Part shown: piece after piece, positions 34,401 to 43,594 of the stretch
How the letters are laid out: the number at the start of each line of letters is the position of its first letter
How positions within the stretch are numbered: the stretch's first letter is position 1
NCBI GenBank assembly: GCA_005518185.1
Contig: RKSN01000002.1
Location: 1-64,000, forward strand
Direction of reading: 5' to 3'
DNA length: 64,000 nucleotides
Source: Chakrabartia godavariana
GTDB taxonomy: Bacteria > Pseudomonadota > Alphaproteobacteria > Sphingomonadales > Sphingomonadaceae
The notes under the pieces: model-generated
Told to the model about the DNA's origin: nothing
Databases searched by the model: none
What the model saw: the letters and a program-made list of their open reading frames with translations, nothing else
Made by a program: the position numbers and the translations under genes

Positions 34401-37400
34401 CTGCCCCGTCAGCGTCGCGGCCAGCTGCTTCGGCGTAATCTCGCCGATCGCACCAGAAGCTGTGGTCGGCAGCACATAATTGGACAGAGAGGTCCCTTGG
34501 CCGACGGAGAAATCCTGCAAAGACAATGACGATGTCACGGTGATGTTCTGGCCGGCGTCCTTGCTGGCATAATCACCCACGGTCCGTGTGACTGTCACGC
34601 TTTCGCCGGTGACCACACCCGAAACAGAGATGTTGTCGGCGCTCAACGAGGCCGACGTGGTTCCGTCATAGACCTTCGTCGTGCTTCCAGTGAGCGTGAC
34701 AACGATCGGACGCGGGGCAATCGTCGCGGACAGGCTTGTGCCGTCGACGACGTTATAGCCGTAGACCGGCTTGCCAGCCGCATCCACTGCCGAGACATTG
34801 ACCCCAGACAGCAAGAAGGTCGTGGCAGATGCATTGGCCGCCGCATATTGCCCCGTCGGGCTCCCCTGAACAGAAACGACATCGCCGGATACGCTGCTGG
34901 AGATCAGCAGCCTGGGCAGTGATCCGGTGAGGGTCGTTGTGCCGTCATAGAGCTTTGAAATCGGACTTTCAGACGCGATGGAAATGGTCGGGGCATAGCC
35001 ATAGACGAGCCCATTCTGGCCAGGTGCCAGGAACGTATGCAGATTGCCCTTCAGAACGTCGGGGCCGACACCATAGGCCTTGAAATCGTAGTTGATATTG
35101 CCGACGACGTCCGCAGAGGCCCCGTCAAACGGGCTCTGATTGCCGCTGTAGATCCGCCAGGTTCCGTTTTCGCTTGAAAGCACGGTCGGACTGACCGACT
35201 CATTTACAAGCCGGGAAACGGTATGGAGGCTGATATTGCCTGTCGTCTTGATCTGAGCGTCAGCACCAATGCGCAATGTTCCTGTCGCACTGGCGGCAAA
35301 TTTCGAGAGTGGCTGGCTGTTCCCAATCCCCCCCAAGAGGGAGAGGTTCCCATTGGCGAAGATCTTCAGACCGAACGCCCCGTTCACCGCGCTCGTCACA
35401 TTGATGTTGACCGGCGGTGCAAGCTGCTGCGCCGGGAGTGGCGCCATGGAGACGAGCGCCATGTTGTCGCCGCCGGACGTCGTTAGCTGGAAGTAGAAAG
35501 TGCCGTTCGGGGCGTTTGGAGTGGCGGCAAAGACGTTGAAGTCGCCGCTCGGGCCGCCATAGCCAGCCGTAAAGCTCCCGAAATTGAAGCCATTGGACAT
35601 CGGCTGACCAATAAGCTCCCTTGTGTAATCAAGGGGATTTGCGGCGCCGAAATAATAGAAGTTGGCGAAATCCGCCGGACCGAAGGTTCCATTGCCACTC
35701 GTCGCGCCTTGGACGGTCAAACTGTGAATGGTCAGACTGTCACTCGATTGATACGTGCTCTGAAGAGCACCTGCACTATCGAGCACACTCGTATTGATAT
35801 CGATGAAACCGACGGCACTGGCCGTATTCTGGAATTGCGCGCCATTCCAGGTGATCTGGAAGGGCACGGCCTGCGTCGCGGGCGATTGAAATTCAATCCC
35901 GGCATCCCCGACCAGCGTAATCGCTTTCGTAAGCGCAATCGTGTCGCCCGATACGAAGCGGAGGATGCCGCCGCCAAGGGTGATGTTCCCTGCCCCAAGC
36001 TGCGCTTCTGAGGTTACATCCAGCACGCCTGCACTGACCTGCGTATCCCCCGTGAAGCTGTTCGCCCCACGGAGCCGCAGCGTCCCCTGACCAATCTTGC
36101 TGATCGACCCGCCGCCACCGCTGAACGACAGCGCGTTGACGCCCGTGTCACCGAGTGCTGTGTCGATGACCAGCGTCGTTCCACCCAGGATAACCGAACC
36201 GGCCCTGAAGGACGTATCCGTGAAGAAGTTCCGGACTGTGGTCGAACCGGTTGTCACACCAGAGACGTCGATCACGGCACCGTCACGACCCTCGACAAAC
36301 AACCGGTCAGCGGCGGCAATACTGCCATTGCCGACCAGCTTCAGGCTGGCGCCATCGACCCTGATTTGCCCAAGAAAGCCCACATCGCCAGACAGCGTGA
36401 GCGCGCCGCCAGTGATCCTGAGTATGCTCGAGACCGGCCCAGACACTATGCCGGAAAATTCATCGGCGGTGCGTCCATTGACCACATGAAGCGTCCGGCC
36501 TACTCCCAATTCGATGCGGCCACTTCCCTTCAGCGATTGAACCAAAGTCGTATTGGCGCCCTGCGGTGCTGTCAGGTCGAGAATGCCGTCGACACCCACA
36601 CCAACTGTGCCCGCGTCGAGCAACGCGTTGAAAGCAGGCGAGAGTGACCGAAACCGGCCACGCTCAATCGCGATTTCAGACACTCTGGCTATGCCCGAAA
36701 ACGACAGGTCGCCGTCGCCGGTCTTTAAGAGTTGTCCACCGCGAACCTCACCGGAAATGGCGCCAGATTGTGCAACGTCGATCTTGACGAGACCAGTGCC
36801 CGTTGTGGCGATCGCCGAAGCGTTGAACGTGGCCGATTTTGCAGTCAGTCCTCCAAGCGCAGCCGTCGCGCCAATGTCGCGGTTAAAGGACAGATCATCC
36901 GCCCCTGCGTCCACATTCAGCCTGTACGTCCCATTCACGGAGCTGTTGACACTGCCGTCAAATACCACGCGACCATTGGTTGATATGTTGACATCGGCTC
37001 CGAGGACGACCGGGCCAGAAAACGTAATTTTCGACTTTGCGGCCAGTTCGCCGTTCGGCGTATGGAAATAGGCACCAAGACCGTCATTGCCGAGCGCCTG
37101 ACCATCCAGGCCATAGTCAACCTGTATGAAGTCGCCGCCCCCATTTTCGCCAAACAGGACCAAGAGCGGATAATATTTGCCCGCGATCAGAACGTCGCTC
37201 GTGGTCCCGGCACGCAACTCGACACCATGCTGCCCCGCATTATTGACGAGCGGGTTCAGCGGCGTGGGCGAAATCACCTGAGACTGCAGCAGATTAACCG
37301 ACTGTCCCGCGCTTCCCAAAAAGAGCTGAGAGGCGTCGTCGCTGCTCGTCGCAAATGTATATAGCCCGGTGACGCTGGGACGAAAATAGCCGAAGAATTT

Positions 37401-39194
37401 TACAGAATATGTGTCGTCAAAATTCTGTCCCGGAGTGGTGCCGTTAATCGCCGTAAACGGAGACGCGAACAGAGGGTCGGGCTGAACCAGCGCATTCTGG
37501 AAGAACTGGTAGTTGTCGTCGTAATACCCGTCATATTTTATACCGATGAGGCCGTCCGAGAAACTGACGTTGGATGCTAGCGCGATATTCCCACCCAACC
37601 GTATCACGCCAGTACTGTTGGCATCGGAATCGGATTGAAAGAGCAAGTCAAGCGAACCTGCCGCCGACGTAATGTCGGAACCGATCAGTTGAATGATGCT
37701 GTTTTTTGCCGAGAAAGAGAGCGCGGAAGCCGCCATTGACGATTTCGAGAGGGGCGCCGCGATGCGGATGTCGCCCAAGCCGGGGCCGTCTCCGATCGCG
37801 TTGAGCGAGACGCGTCGTCCCGCGTCGAGCATGCGACCAATGTCGATCGTCAGAAGGCGGCCAACAGCACCTGTTGCGGGCGGCGTATCTGCGAGATCTA
37901 TATTGAGCGCATTGAAGGACAGTTGCGCTGCCTCGCCTGCACCTGGCGCCAGAGTATCGGCCGCGCCCGTGAGATCAATCGACGCGAAATATGCCTCAAT
38001 GAGCCCCCCTGCCCCGCCTGTTGCGCCGCCATCTGCCCGGAAGGTGCCGTTCGCGAAAAGGAAGGACCCCGAATTGGTATAGTCCGTCCTGACCGTAATC
38101 TGGCCGCCATTCCCGACTTGAAATGCATTCGCATTCAGGATCGCGCCGGTATTGATATCGGCAACCGTTGCCCGAGACGGGCCAGAGATGGATGGGCCGA
38201 GACCAAACTGAATATTGCCGCCGCCCGCATTACCGCCTGCCAACAGCCGGGCCGAGGGTCCGGCGTGGGCCCGCAATCCGCTCACCGTGATCGTGCCGCC
38301 TGTTTCGCCTGCGGCAGTTCCAGTCACATCCAGCGTGCCCAAGACATCCGCATAGCCGGTGTCTCCAGCATCGAGGATGATCTCCCCGTTGACGAGCGCG
38401 ACGCTGTGTGCCTGAACCAGCCCCGTGCTGTTGATGACCGAGGCGGCAGCATCGGCCGCCGTGCGAGCGGTCATCAGGATGCGGCCGCCATCAGCCAATA
38501 TCTGACCCGAGTTGAAAATGCCCCGACCTGCGGTCGTCGCGGGCTGCGAAACCGAGAAGGAGATCAGCTTGTCGTTGGAAAAGCTGAGTGAGATATTCTG
38601 TCCGGAGCCGAACGCCACGGTGCCCAGCTGCGCCTGCACCAGACCGGTGTTCTCCACGCGCTCGCCGGCGAGCACAGCATATCCCGACCCCACGTTGATG
38701 GTGCCTTGATTGACAATGGCCTCCGGACTGGTGCCCGACAAGGTGAAGCTAGTGCCGCCATTGAACTCGGCGTCGGTCATCGCCAACGTACTTGCGACGA
38801 ACCCAGCGACGTTGACCTGCCCCGCACCGCCAACAAGCACGCCTGAAGGATTCAAAATCCAGACCTGCCCGTTGGCTTCCAACGTGCCGTCGATTCTGGA
38901 AGGTGCAATCGGCCCACCCGCTGGCCCGACAATGCGGTTGAGCACCACTGCGCTCGCATCAGGCTGAACAAACTTGAGCGTGTCGCCGGTTGCCACGGAC
39001 AGGTCCGACCAGTTGATGATGGCGCGGGCGCTCGTCTGCGTCACCGTCGTCGTCGTGGCAGTCCCGTTCGTGACAGGCACAACGCCGGTGATCGTCCCGC
39101 TCGAAACAGTAAAGTCGCCAGCATGGGCGGCGCTCATGGCAGACATGCTGACCGCGCCCATCAGCGCGACGCGGAGCCGACGGGACAACAACAT
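31452..39194 (-). CDS. TpsA-type filamentous haemagglutinin-like exoprotein
   Basis: 2580 residues. Signal peptide (LRVALMGAVSMSAMSAAHA), then the two-partner-secretion domain (about 25-280) with WILNPSGVLVGGAGQVNVAG. A PA14-like, possibly carbohydrate-binding, domain lies at about 545-715 (GIKYDGYYDD, SVKFFGYFRPSVTGLYTFAT). Autotransporter-type beta-strand repeats occur near 1035 (GQGTLRLRGANSFTGDTQVS). Nine YDG repeats span about 1410-2240, each with RIYDGTT-like cores and ITPK-type joints, followed by an MBG-like repeat. The C-terminus (about 2365-2530) is an Ala/Pro/Gly-rich tail. Exported by the TpsB encoded immediately upstream (1-bp overlap). Likely a surface adhesin or matrix protein. 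Confidence 0.92.
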   Translation of the reverse strand: MLLSRRLRVALMGAVSMSAMSAAHAGDFTVSSGTITGVVPVTNGTATTTTVTQTSARAIINWSDLSVATGDTLKFVQPDASAVVLNRIVGPAGGPIAPSRIDGTLEANGQVWILNPSGVLVGGAGQVNVAGFVASTLAMTDAEFNGGTSFTLSGTSPEAIVNQGTINVGSGYAVLAGERVENTGLVQAQLGTVAFGSGQNISLSFSNDKLISFSVSQPATTAGRGIFNSGQILADGGRILMTARTAADAAASVINSTGLVQAHSVALVNGEIILDAGDTGYADVLGTLDVTGTAAGETGGTITVSGLRAHAGPSARLLAGGNAGGGNIQFGLGPSISGPSRATVADINTGAILNANAFQVGNGGQITVRTDYTNSGSFLFANGTFRADGGATGGAGGLIEAYFASIDLTGAADTLAPGAGEAAQLSFNALNIDLADTPPATGAVGRLLTIDIGRMLDAGRRVSLNAIGDGPGLGDIRIAAPLSKSSMAASALSFSAKNSIIQLIGSDITSAAGSLDLLFQSDSDANSTGVIRLGGNIALASNVSFSDGLIGIKYDGYYDDNYQFFQNALVQPDPLFASPFTAINGTTPGQNFDDTYSVKFFGYFRPSVTGLYTFATSSDDASQLFLGSAGQSVNLLQSQVISPTPLNPLVNNAGQHGVELRAGTTSDVLIAGKYYPLLVLFGENGGGDFIQVDYGLDGQALGNDGLGAYFHTPNGELAAKSKITFSGPVVLGADVNISTNGRVVFDGSVNSSVNGTYRLNVDAGADDLSFNRDIGATAALGGLTAKSATFNASAIATTGTGLVKIDVAQSGAISGEVRGGQLLKTGDGDLSFSGIARVSEIAIERGRFRSLSPAFNALLDAGTVGVGVDGILDLTAPQGANTTLVQSLKGSGRIELGVGRTLHVVNGRTADEFSGIVSGPVSSILRITGGALTLSGDVGFLGQIRVDGASLKLVGNGSIAAADRLFVEGRDGAVIDVSGVTTGSTTVRNFFTDTSFRAGSVILGGTTLVIDTALGDTGVNALSFSGGGGSISKIGQGTLRLRGANSFTGDTQVSAGVLDVTSEAQLGAGNITLGGGILRFVSGDTIALTKAITLVGDAGIEFQSPATQAVPFQITWNGAQFQNTASAVGFIDINTSVLDSAGALQSTYQSSDSLTIHSLTVQGATSGNGTFGPADFANFYYFGAANPLDYTRELIGQPMSNGFNFGSFTAGYGGPSGDFNVFAATPNAPNGTFYFQLTTSGGDNMALVSMAPLPAQQLAPPVNINVTSAVNGAFGLKIFANGNLSLLGGIGNSQPLSKFAASATGTLRIGADAQIKTTGNISLHTVSRLVNESVSPTVLSSENGTWRIYSGNQSPFDGASADVVGNINYDFKAYGVGPDVLKGNLHTFLAPGQNGLVYGYAPTISIASESPISKLYDGTTTLTGSLPRLLISSSVSGDVVSVQGSPTGQYAAANASATTFLLSGVNVSAVDAAGKPVYGYNVVDGTSLSATIAPRPIVVTLTGSTTKVYDGTTSASLSADNISVSGVVTGESVTVTRTVGDYASKDAGQNITVTSSLSLQDFSVGQGTSLSNYVLPTTASGAIGEITPKQLAATLTGQVSRIYDGTTNATLSASNFVLSGLVQGESLSVTQTQGSYATKDVGTGLSVGATLTAADFLATSGTLASNYVLPTTAAGAIGDITPKAITVTLAGNATRAYDGTTAARLTSSNYSISGLVSGESLTIVQSAGTYASKDAGRGIDVVASLAAADYLAGPNTLLGNYSLAGSARGTIGEITPKQLAARLTGQVSRIYDGTTNATLSASNFVLSGLVQGESLSVTQTQGSYATKDVGTGLSVGATLTAADFLATSGTLVSNYVLPTTATGAIGDITPKAITVTLAGSATRAYDGTTAARLTSSNYTISGLVSGESLTIVQSAGTYASKDAGRGIDVVASLAAADYLAGPNTLLGNYSLAGSARGTIGEITPKQLAATLTGQVSRIYDGTTNATLSASNFALSGLVQGESLSVTQTQGRYATKDVGTGLNVGATLAAADFLATPGTLASNYVLPTTASGTIGEITGKPLTIALTGKATRTYDGTLSISLASSNFTISGLVANDSVAVTSAQGTLASKDVGQNIVVTASLTPANFAGAAIGNYILPGSASGSIGEVTPRTLSISLTGSVSRGYDGTTSVSLSPANFAVAGAVSGEGFAVTQTQGTLASKDVGKSIAVTTSLTPAAYTPAIGTLAANYVLPTTAAGSIGEVTAKTLTYEAVAVERTIKSANPAFTGQVSGFIAGETLGSATTGTLVFETTATIDSPEGRYPINGNGLSAVNYVFAQAPGNATALTIKVPVASVTMTVTQSVASTISNVASTVAIVPTPTVTAAVPAPKPSTAAPAPAPAPAAAPAPAPAPAPAPAPEAAPAPAPAPAPADAGPGSGPSDPAPASDSSSPNGAGDAAGPGAPPPPPPEGAPPPPGPGAGPGPDAPPPAGPSGPAGNNAPDAGPGGGGVTVVAVAAPAVDPLPPSPVPDTPPPTPSDAEDSGDPILQSVAEAPTPPPQAERVSAIVSQLSPFVAVSVDLPVRPEGVPGIDTRYSLAGNPAGM
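31975..32085. repeat. low-complexity Ala/Pro-coding repeat
   Basis: Short imperfect units of the type GGAGCAGGAGCCGGTGC encode the APAPAP tail of the adhesin on the minus strand. Slippage-prone; length may vary between strains. Confidence 0.7.
33050..34440. repeat. 564-bp tandem repeat inside the adhesin gene
   Basis: A two-YDG-domain unit of 188 codons recurs with near-identical DNA. The A half appears at about 33052-33300, 33616-33864 and 34180-34428; the B half at about 33301-33600 and 33865-34164. About 2.5 copies in all. Differences are single bases, indicating recent duplication or gene conversion and a site for copy-number change in frame. Confidence 0.9.
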
Positions 39195-40888
39195 CAGAAC
39201 ACCACCATTGCGTTAAGATTGAACTGGGCATTGTTCCGGGGCGCATCCCCCACGGTACGCTGCGCCTGAGCCAACTGGAGATCGAGGCTGACTTTGCCGA
39301 GCACCATCATCCGGGTGCCAACACCCAGCGAACTGATGGCCTGTGTTGTTTTGGGCGAAGTCTCAGTCGCCAGGGCGGTCGCGCGCCCATAATCCCCAAA
39401 GCCGTACAACTGAATTCCGGTGATCAGGTTGCCGACGGACTCTGACAATGCGTAGCGAAGCTCGCCTGACAGCCCCAGGCCGCGCTCCCCGCTGATCAGC
39501 GAGGGATCATAGCCACGGCCAATGGACGGGCCACCAAAGGATACCGTCTCGCCCGACGAGAGCCTGTCCGTCGAATATTGTCCCTGCAGGTTGAACTGCG
39601 CAGACAGATTGCCGACCAGCTGCTGCGTGCGCTGCAACGAATAGACGAGCTTCTGGAACTTGGGCTGAAATCCCTTGACCGATGCGAGTGGCGCATCTGT
39701 GCGGTTGGCCCCGAGGATCGTGAACCCCTGGAACAGGGACAGCGACGCGTTGGTGTCGCCGCCGAGGAAATTGGCCTGCTGCCAGCTGAGCGTCGCCTCC
39801 CCCACGGTGCTGCGGTCATCGGAGACGACTTCGCCCAAGATGCTCGTCCGGTTGCGGTTCAGGGCCAGGCCGAGATCGAGATAGACAGAGTTGGCCCGAC
39901 CCCGCATCAGCGGCGCACGCAGCCGACCGTTGAAGGACATGACGCGGCTGCGGACGTCGAGTGCGATGATGTCCCCGCCGGGACGGGCATAGGCATAGAG
40001 ACCGCCAACGCTGCCAATCCACCCCCGCCCGCCGACCGGCATGGCATAGCGCGCGCTGACTGACCGGAGTTCCTTCAGCCGCTCACCTGCTGCCGACAAA
40101 TTCACGTCAAGGGCGCCGGGCCGGCTCAGCGGCTGAAAGAATGTGCCGCCCAAGGAGTAGGACAGCGGCCCCAGGATGGCGGACGACGTGTTCGAGAAGG
40201 TTGCGCGATATTGGTTGGGCGTCCGTTTTGCCGAGACGAGCATCTCGGAACTCCCAAGCAATGCCCCCTGCTGCAGCACTGTGGTTGCCGAAACACCGGG
40301 CATGTCGTTCAAAAGGAGCATGCGCCGCTCAAGGTCGCTGAACCGCGCCGGGCGCGCACCAGTGATCGGACCGACGATCGACTGTGCCAGCTCCGTCGAG
40401 GCGCTATTGGGCGCATCGACGAAGACCTTGCCGATATAGCCTTCGAGCACCTGGACCTGAAGTTCGCCGTTCTGCACCTTTTGCGGGGCAACGAACACGC
40501 GCGTCAGGAAGAAGCCCGCAGCACGGTAGCGGTCTTCGAGTTTCTGGGCCGCATCGCGCAGGTCCTGCAGGACAATCTTGCGCCCTTCGAGCGGGGCAAA
40601 CAGGTCATGAACCTCGTCTGCGGAGAAGTAGGTGGCACCGATCACCTTGATCGACGTGACCGAGAATTCGACCTCGTCGATCGCGCGCGGCACTGCCGAC
40701 TTCTCCGGGCTCTGGATCCGGAAATCAAAGTCACGCGATGGCAGCGGCAGCGGCTCGACACGCTGGCGCGAAATGTCGCTTTGCGGCGGCAGAACGATCT
40801 GTGCGACCGCAGGCTGCACGGGCATGGCAGCCAATCCGGCCAAAAGGCACCGGCCAGCTGCGCTGCGGGTGGAGAGCCTATTTGTCAT
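39194..40888 (-). CDS. TpsB outer-membrane transporter (ShlB/FhaC/HecB family)
   Basis: 564 residues. Signal peptide (CLLAGLAAMPVQPAVA), a proline-rich linker, POTRA domains including FSVTSIKVIGATYFSADEVH and AGFFLTRVFVAPQKVQNGELQVQVLEG, and a C-terminal 16-strand-type barrel with GYDPSLISGERGLGLSGELRY and a terminal Phe (LNAMVVF). Secretes and folds the cognate TpsA encoded next. Its start lies 11 bp inside the end of the CHASE2 cyclase gene and its stop overlaps the TpsA start by one base. Confidence 0.92.
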   Translation of the reverse strand: MTNRLSTRSAAGRCLLAGLAAMPVQPAVAQIVLPPQSDISRQRVEPLPLPSRDFDFRIQSPEKSAVPRAIDEVEFSVTSIKVIGATYFSADEVHDLFAPLEGRKIVLQDLRDAAQKLEDRYRAAGFFLTRVFVAPQKVQNGELQVQVLEGYIGKVFVDAPNSASTELAQSIVGPITGARPARFSDLERRMLLLNDMPGVSATTVLQQGALLGSSEMLVSAKRTPNQYRATFSNTSSAILGPLSYSLGGTFFQPLSRPGALDVNLSAAGERLKELRSVSARYAMPVGGRGWIGSVGGLYAYARPGGDIIALDVRSRVMSFNGRLRAPLMRGRANSVYLDLGLALNRNRTSILGEVVSDDRSTVGEATLSWQQANFLGGDTNASLSLFQGFTILGANRTDAPLASVKGFQPKFQKLVYSLQRTQQLVGNLSAQFNLQGQYSTDRLSSGETVSFGGPSIGRGYDPSLISGERGLGLSGELRYALSESVGNLITGIQLYGFGDYGRATALATETSPKTTQAISSLGVGTRMMVLGKVSLDLQLAQAQRTVGDAPRNNAQFNLNAMVVF

Positions 40889-42842
40889 CCATCACCACGC
40901 GCGCCGTCACCAGACCCGCGTCAATCCGGGCCATGTGGAACTGAAGAATGGGGTCCTGCGGGAACTGGGCGGCAAGGCTGCGGAATGCAGCGGCCGCCGA
41001 CGGGTCCTCAGCCGACAGCAACGGATAGGCTGCGGCATAGCCTTCGATCAGCGTCTGGTCTTCGGCGTCGGAAACGGGGCTGAACAGCGGCGTCGGCGTC
41101 GTCTTGCCCTTGAGCACAATGTCCCCGATCTGCCGGAAACGCAGGCTCGGGCATCGGTCCACCGTTTCCGAGGTGCAGCAGATGCGCGTGCCAAAATACT
41201 TGTTCACGCCTTCGGTCCGTGCGGCCGTATTCACGGTGTCGCCCAGCGCCGTGAAGTCCATGCGCGAATGGGAACCGAAGTTGCCGATGACGGCCTGCCC
41301 GGTGTGCACGCCGATGCGCGTCATGCCGATCGGGATGCCGCGGGCATTGCGGTCGATGCGGAACTTCTCGGCATAAGCGTCCAGTTCCAGCGCGCAGCGG
41401 ACGGCCCGCTCGGCATGGTCGGCCTGCCGGATGGGCGCGTTGAAAATGGCCATGATGGCGTCGCCGATGAACTTGTCGATCGTGCCTTCATATTTGAGGA
41501 CAATCTCGCACGCGCCGTCGAGATATTCGTTGAGCACGTCGGACAGCTCCTCGGCACCCATTTTCTCCGACGTCGTCGTAAAGCCCGCGATGTCCGTGAA
41601 GATGAACGTCGCTTCCTGACGCTCGCCAGAAATGGCGACAGAACTCGGATCCTTGACGAGCTGATCCACGACGGCCGGAGACACGTAGCGGGAGAATGTG
41701 CCCTGCACGAACTCGCGCTGCTTGCGCTCGGCGCGGCCGATGAACACGTCCATCATCCAGATGGAAAGCGCAAAGGCGATCGACGGACCAATCAGCGGCA
41801 CCATCGGCAGGCCGTGACCGAAACCGAGGACGGCGCCGACCCAATAGGATGCGACCAGCACCAGACCGACGCCAATGTTGAACACGATCCCGCGCTTGAA
41901 CAGGCTGACGGCCACGCCAAGAATGGCGAAGAGCGCCGTCAGCGCGATAATGCCTTCCATCGGCATCCGGGGCGGCGAACGATGTTCGAGAACCTGGCTG
42001 ATCCCATGCGCCTGGATGAATACGCCCGGCATATTGCCCTGGTCGCCATCATCGATGATCGACAAGGGCGTGCGGTGACGGTCGGTAATGGAGAGCGTCG
42101 CCCCGACGAGCACGATCTTCCCGCGGAAGAAGTCATCCGGCAGGACCGATACGAACTGCGCCGGGAAGGTCGGGAACGGCTGGCTTTCAGCATCCGGACG
42201 GGGACGCCACGCGATTTCTGTCGGAACAAGCGGTGCCTTGGCGCCATAGAGCGTCACGGCCTTGCGCACGAAGCTGGGGGGATGCAGCGGCGTATCGACC
42301 CGCTGCCCATTGCGCAGTTCACCGCCCGGATTGATGCGGCGTACGAGCCCGTCAAACGGGTCCGAAAGCAGATTGGCCTCGGCCCTTTGATCGGGGCGCA
42401 CAAAGGCATTCAGATAGGCGAGCTGATCCTGATTCACGATGCTCGGCGCCGAGGTGTAGCTCATGAAGAGCGGCGTCTTGACGCTATCGAGTACCGATTT
42501 GAGGCGCGCATCCTTTTCCGGTTCGGTTGGCTGGTCGACAATGACGTCGACACCGATCACCTTGGCACCTTTGTCCGAAAGCTGGGTGATGACATCGGCC
42601 AGAAAGCCGCGATCTACCGGCGAGCGGTAGGGAAAGGCCGACAGCGTGTCCTCATTGATGGCAACAATGACGACATCCTTGGACGGCGGCATCGGCGGCT
42701 GCATCGCGGCAACGCGGATGTCGGCCACCTTGTTTTCAAGATTGGTCAGCGGCGAGAAATATTTGACCGCGCCCACCGCCATGATGGTGGCGAAGATGGC
42801 GATCAGGAACGCGGAAAGCGCCTGCTTCTGGGCTTTGGACAT
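40878..42842 (-). CDS. CHASE2-domain class III nucleotide cyclase
   Basis: 654 residues. Transmembrane helix at about 8-28, then an extracytoplasmic CHASE2 sensor (KDVVIVAINEDTLSAFPYRSP, GAKVIGVDVIVDQP, GKIVLVGATLSITDRHRTPL). Three further helices lie at about 295-375, followed by a class III cyclase. Metal Asp in FIFTDIAGF (about 414) and FIGDAIMAIF (about 458), Lys in TIDKFIGD, Asp in RMDFTALGD, Asn/Arg in VNTAARTEG: all catalytic positions present, favouring adenylate cyclase. CHASE2 senses unknown periplasmic cues. Start overlaps the stop of the secreted upstream protein by 1 bp, so it is produced with the secretion genes. Confidence 0.9.
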   Translation of the reverse strand: MSKAQKQALSAFLIAIFATIMAVGAVKYFSPLTNLENKVADIRVAAMQPPMPPSKDVVIVAINEDTLSAFPYRSPVDRGFLADVITQLSDKGAKVIGVDVIVDQPTEPEKDARLKSVLDSVKTPLFMSYTSAPSIVNQDQLAYLNAFVRPDQRAEANLLSDPFDGLVRRINPGGELRNGQRVDTPLHPPSFVRKAVTLYGAKAPLVPTEIAWRPRPDAESQPFPTFPAQFVSVLPDDFFRGKIVLVGATLSITDRHRTPLSIIDDGDQGNMPGVFIQAHGISQVLEHRSPPRMPMEGIIALTALFAILGVAVSLFKRGIVFNIGVGLVLVASYWVGAVLGFGHGLPMVPLIGPSIAFALSIWMMDVFIGRAERKQREFVQGTFSRYVSPAVVDQLVKDPSSVAISGERQEATFIFTDIAGFTTTSEKMGAEELSDVLNEYLDGACEIVLKYEGTIDKFIGDAIMAIFNAPIRQADHAERAVRCALELDAYAEKFRIDRNARGIPIGMTRIGVHTGQAVIGNFGSHSRMDFTALGDTVNTAARTEGVNKYFGTRICCTSETVDRCPSLRFRQIGDIVLKGKTTPTPLFSPVSDAEDQTLIEGYAAAYPLLSAEDPSAAAAFRSLAAQFPQDPILQFHMARIDAGLVTARVVMDDK

Positions 42843-43594
42843 CAGGGTTTCCTTGTGGTCGCCGCTGTGCCGGGCGGTTCAAGTTCGGTCTGGATCTGGC
42901 GGAAATAGGCGTCGGCCTGCTGCACACAGGCCTTTTCCAGCATCCACGAACTCAGGACCAAGGGGTCGGTCACGTCGCTGGGGATCATGTTGATGCTGAT
43001 GGCGTTGTCCTGCCCCGGAATGCTGATGAGGAAGGTCTTGACGCCATCCAGCTTGGCAAGGTCGGGCGCGACCATACGGTCCTGACCCTTTTGCCAGACA
43101 AAATCGGCCCGCCAGGACCGGTCGATCGGATAGACCGTAAAGCTTGCCTGCGCCGACGCATCGGGCCGCCACCAGACGGGGCGCTCGCCTTCCCGGATGC
43201 AGCGCGCGCCCGGACGCGAAATGTCGACCAGCCAGGGATCTGGCAGCGGTGCCGCATTCGCCCCGGCGCGGATCGCCCCGACCTGGCTGGCGCGATCATT
43301 GCGGGTGGAAATGAGTGCTGCCAGCGCCGCGCGCGGGTTCTGTGCCCCTGCGCCGCCGCCCTTGGCAATCACGCCGGAATAGACGCCCCGCAATGTAACG
43401 GCACGACCATCAGCGCCGATGACGGTCACGCGCTCGCCATCCTTCAGCTGGATTTTGGAAGCGCCATCGACGCGCATGCCGGGGCGCAGGCCGCCGCCGC
43501 GCGCCTCAACCACCGTCATCGGCGCAGCCAGAGTTTGGGCTGCGGCGATCCCGAGGCAGGCAAAGAGGCTGAGACGAAGGGCTGCGCGCATCAT
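42842..43594 (-). CDS. unknown exported protein of the CHAT/TPS operon
   Basis: 250 residues with signal peptide (MRAALRLSLFACLGIAAAQTLA). An N-terminal part resembles a small beta domain (MRVDGASKIQLKDGERVTVI); the remainder has WLVDISRPGARCIREGERPVWWRP, with a Cys at about 132 and another near 230. No family recognised. It overlaps the CHAT gene stop by 4 bp and the CHASE2-cyclase start by 1 bp. In cyanobacterial CHAT/TPS/CHASE2 clusters a small exported protein (DUF928) occupies a like position, but I see no sequence match to claim homology. Possibly a periplasmic partner or ligand of CHASE2. Confidence 0.7.
   Translation of the reverse strand: MMRAALRLSLFACLGIAAAQTLAAPMTVVEARGGGLRPGMRVDGASKIQLKDGERVTVIGADGRAVTLRGVYSGVIAKGGGAGAQNPRAALAALISTRNDRASQVGAIRAGANAAPLPDPWLVDISRPGARCIREGERPVWWRPDASAQASFTVYPIDRSWRADFVWQKGQDRMVAPDLAKLDGVKTFLISIPGQDNAISINMIPSDVTDPLVLSSWMLEKACVQQADAYFRQIQTELEPPGTAATTRKP

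Noticed and set aside
33050-34440. Regular repeats considered as a CRISPR array
   Set aside because: Units are 564 bp, in frame, and encode YDG domains; there are no short repeats with unique spacers and no cas genes.
40632-42908. 758-codon plus-strand frame opposite the CHASE2 cyclase
   Set aside because: Shadow frame; the minus-strand product has all cyclase and CHASE2 motifs and fits the operon.
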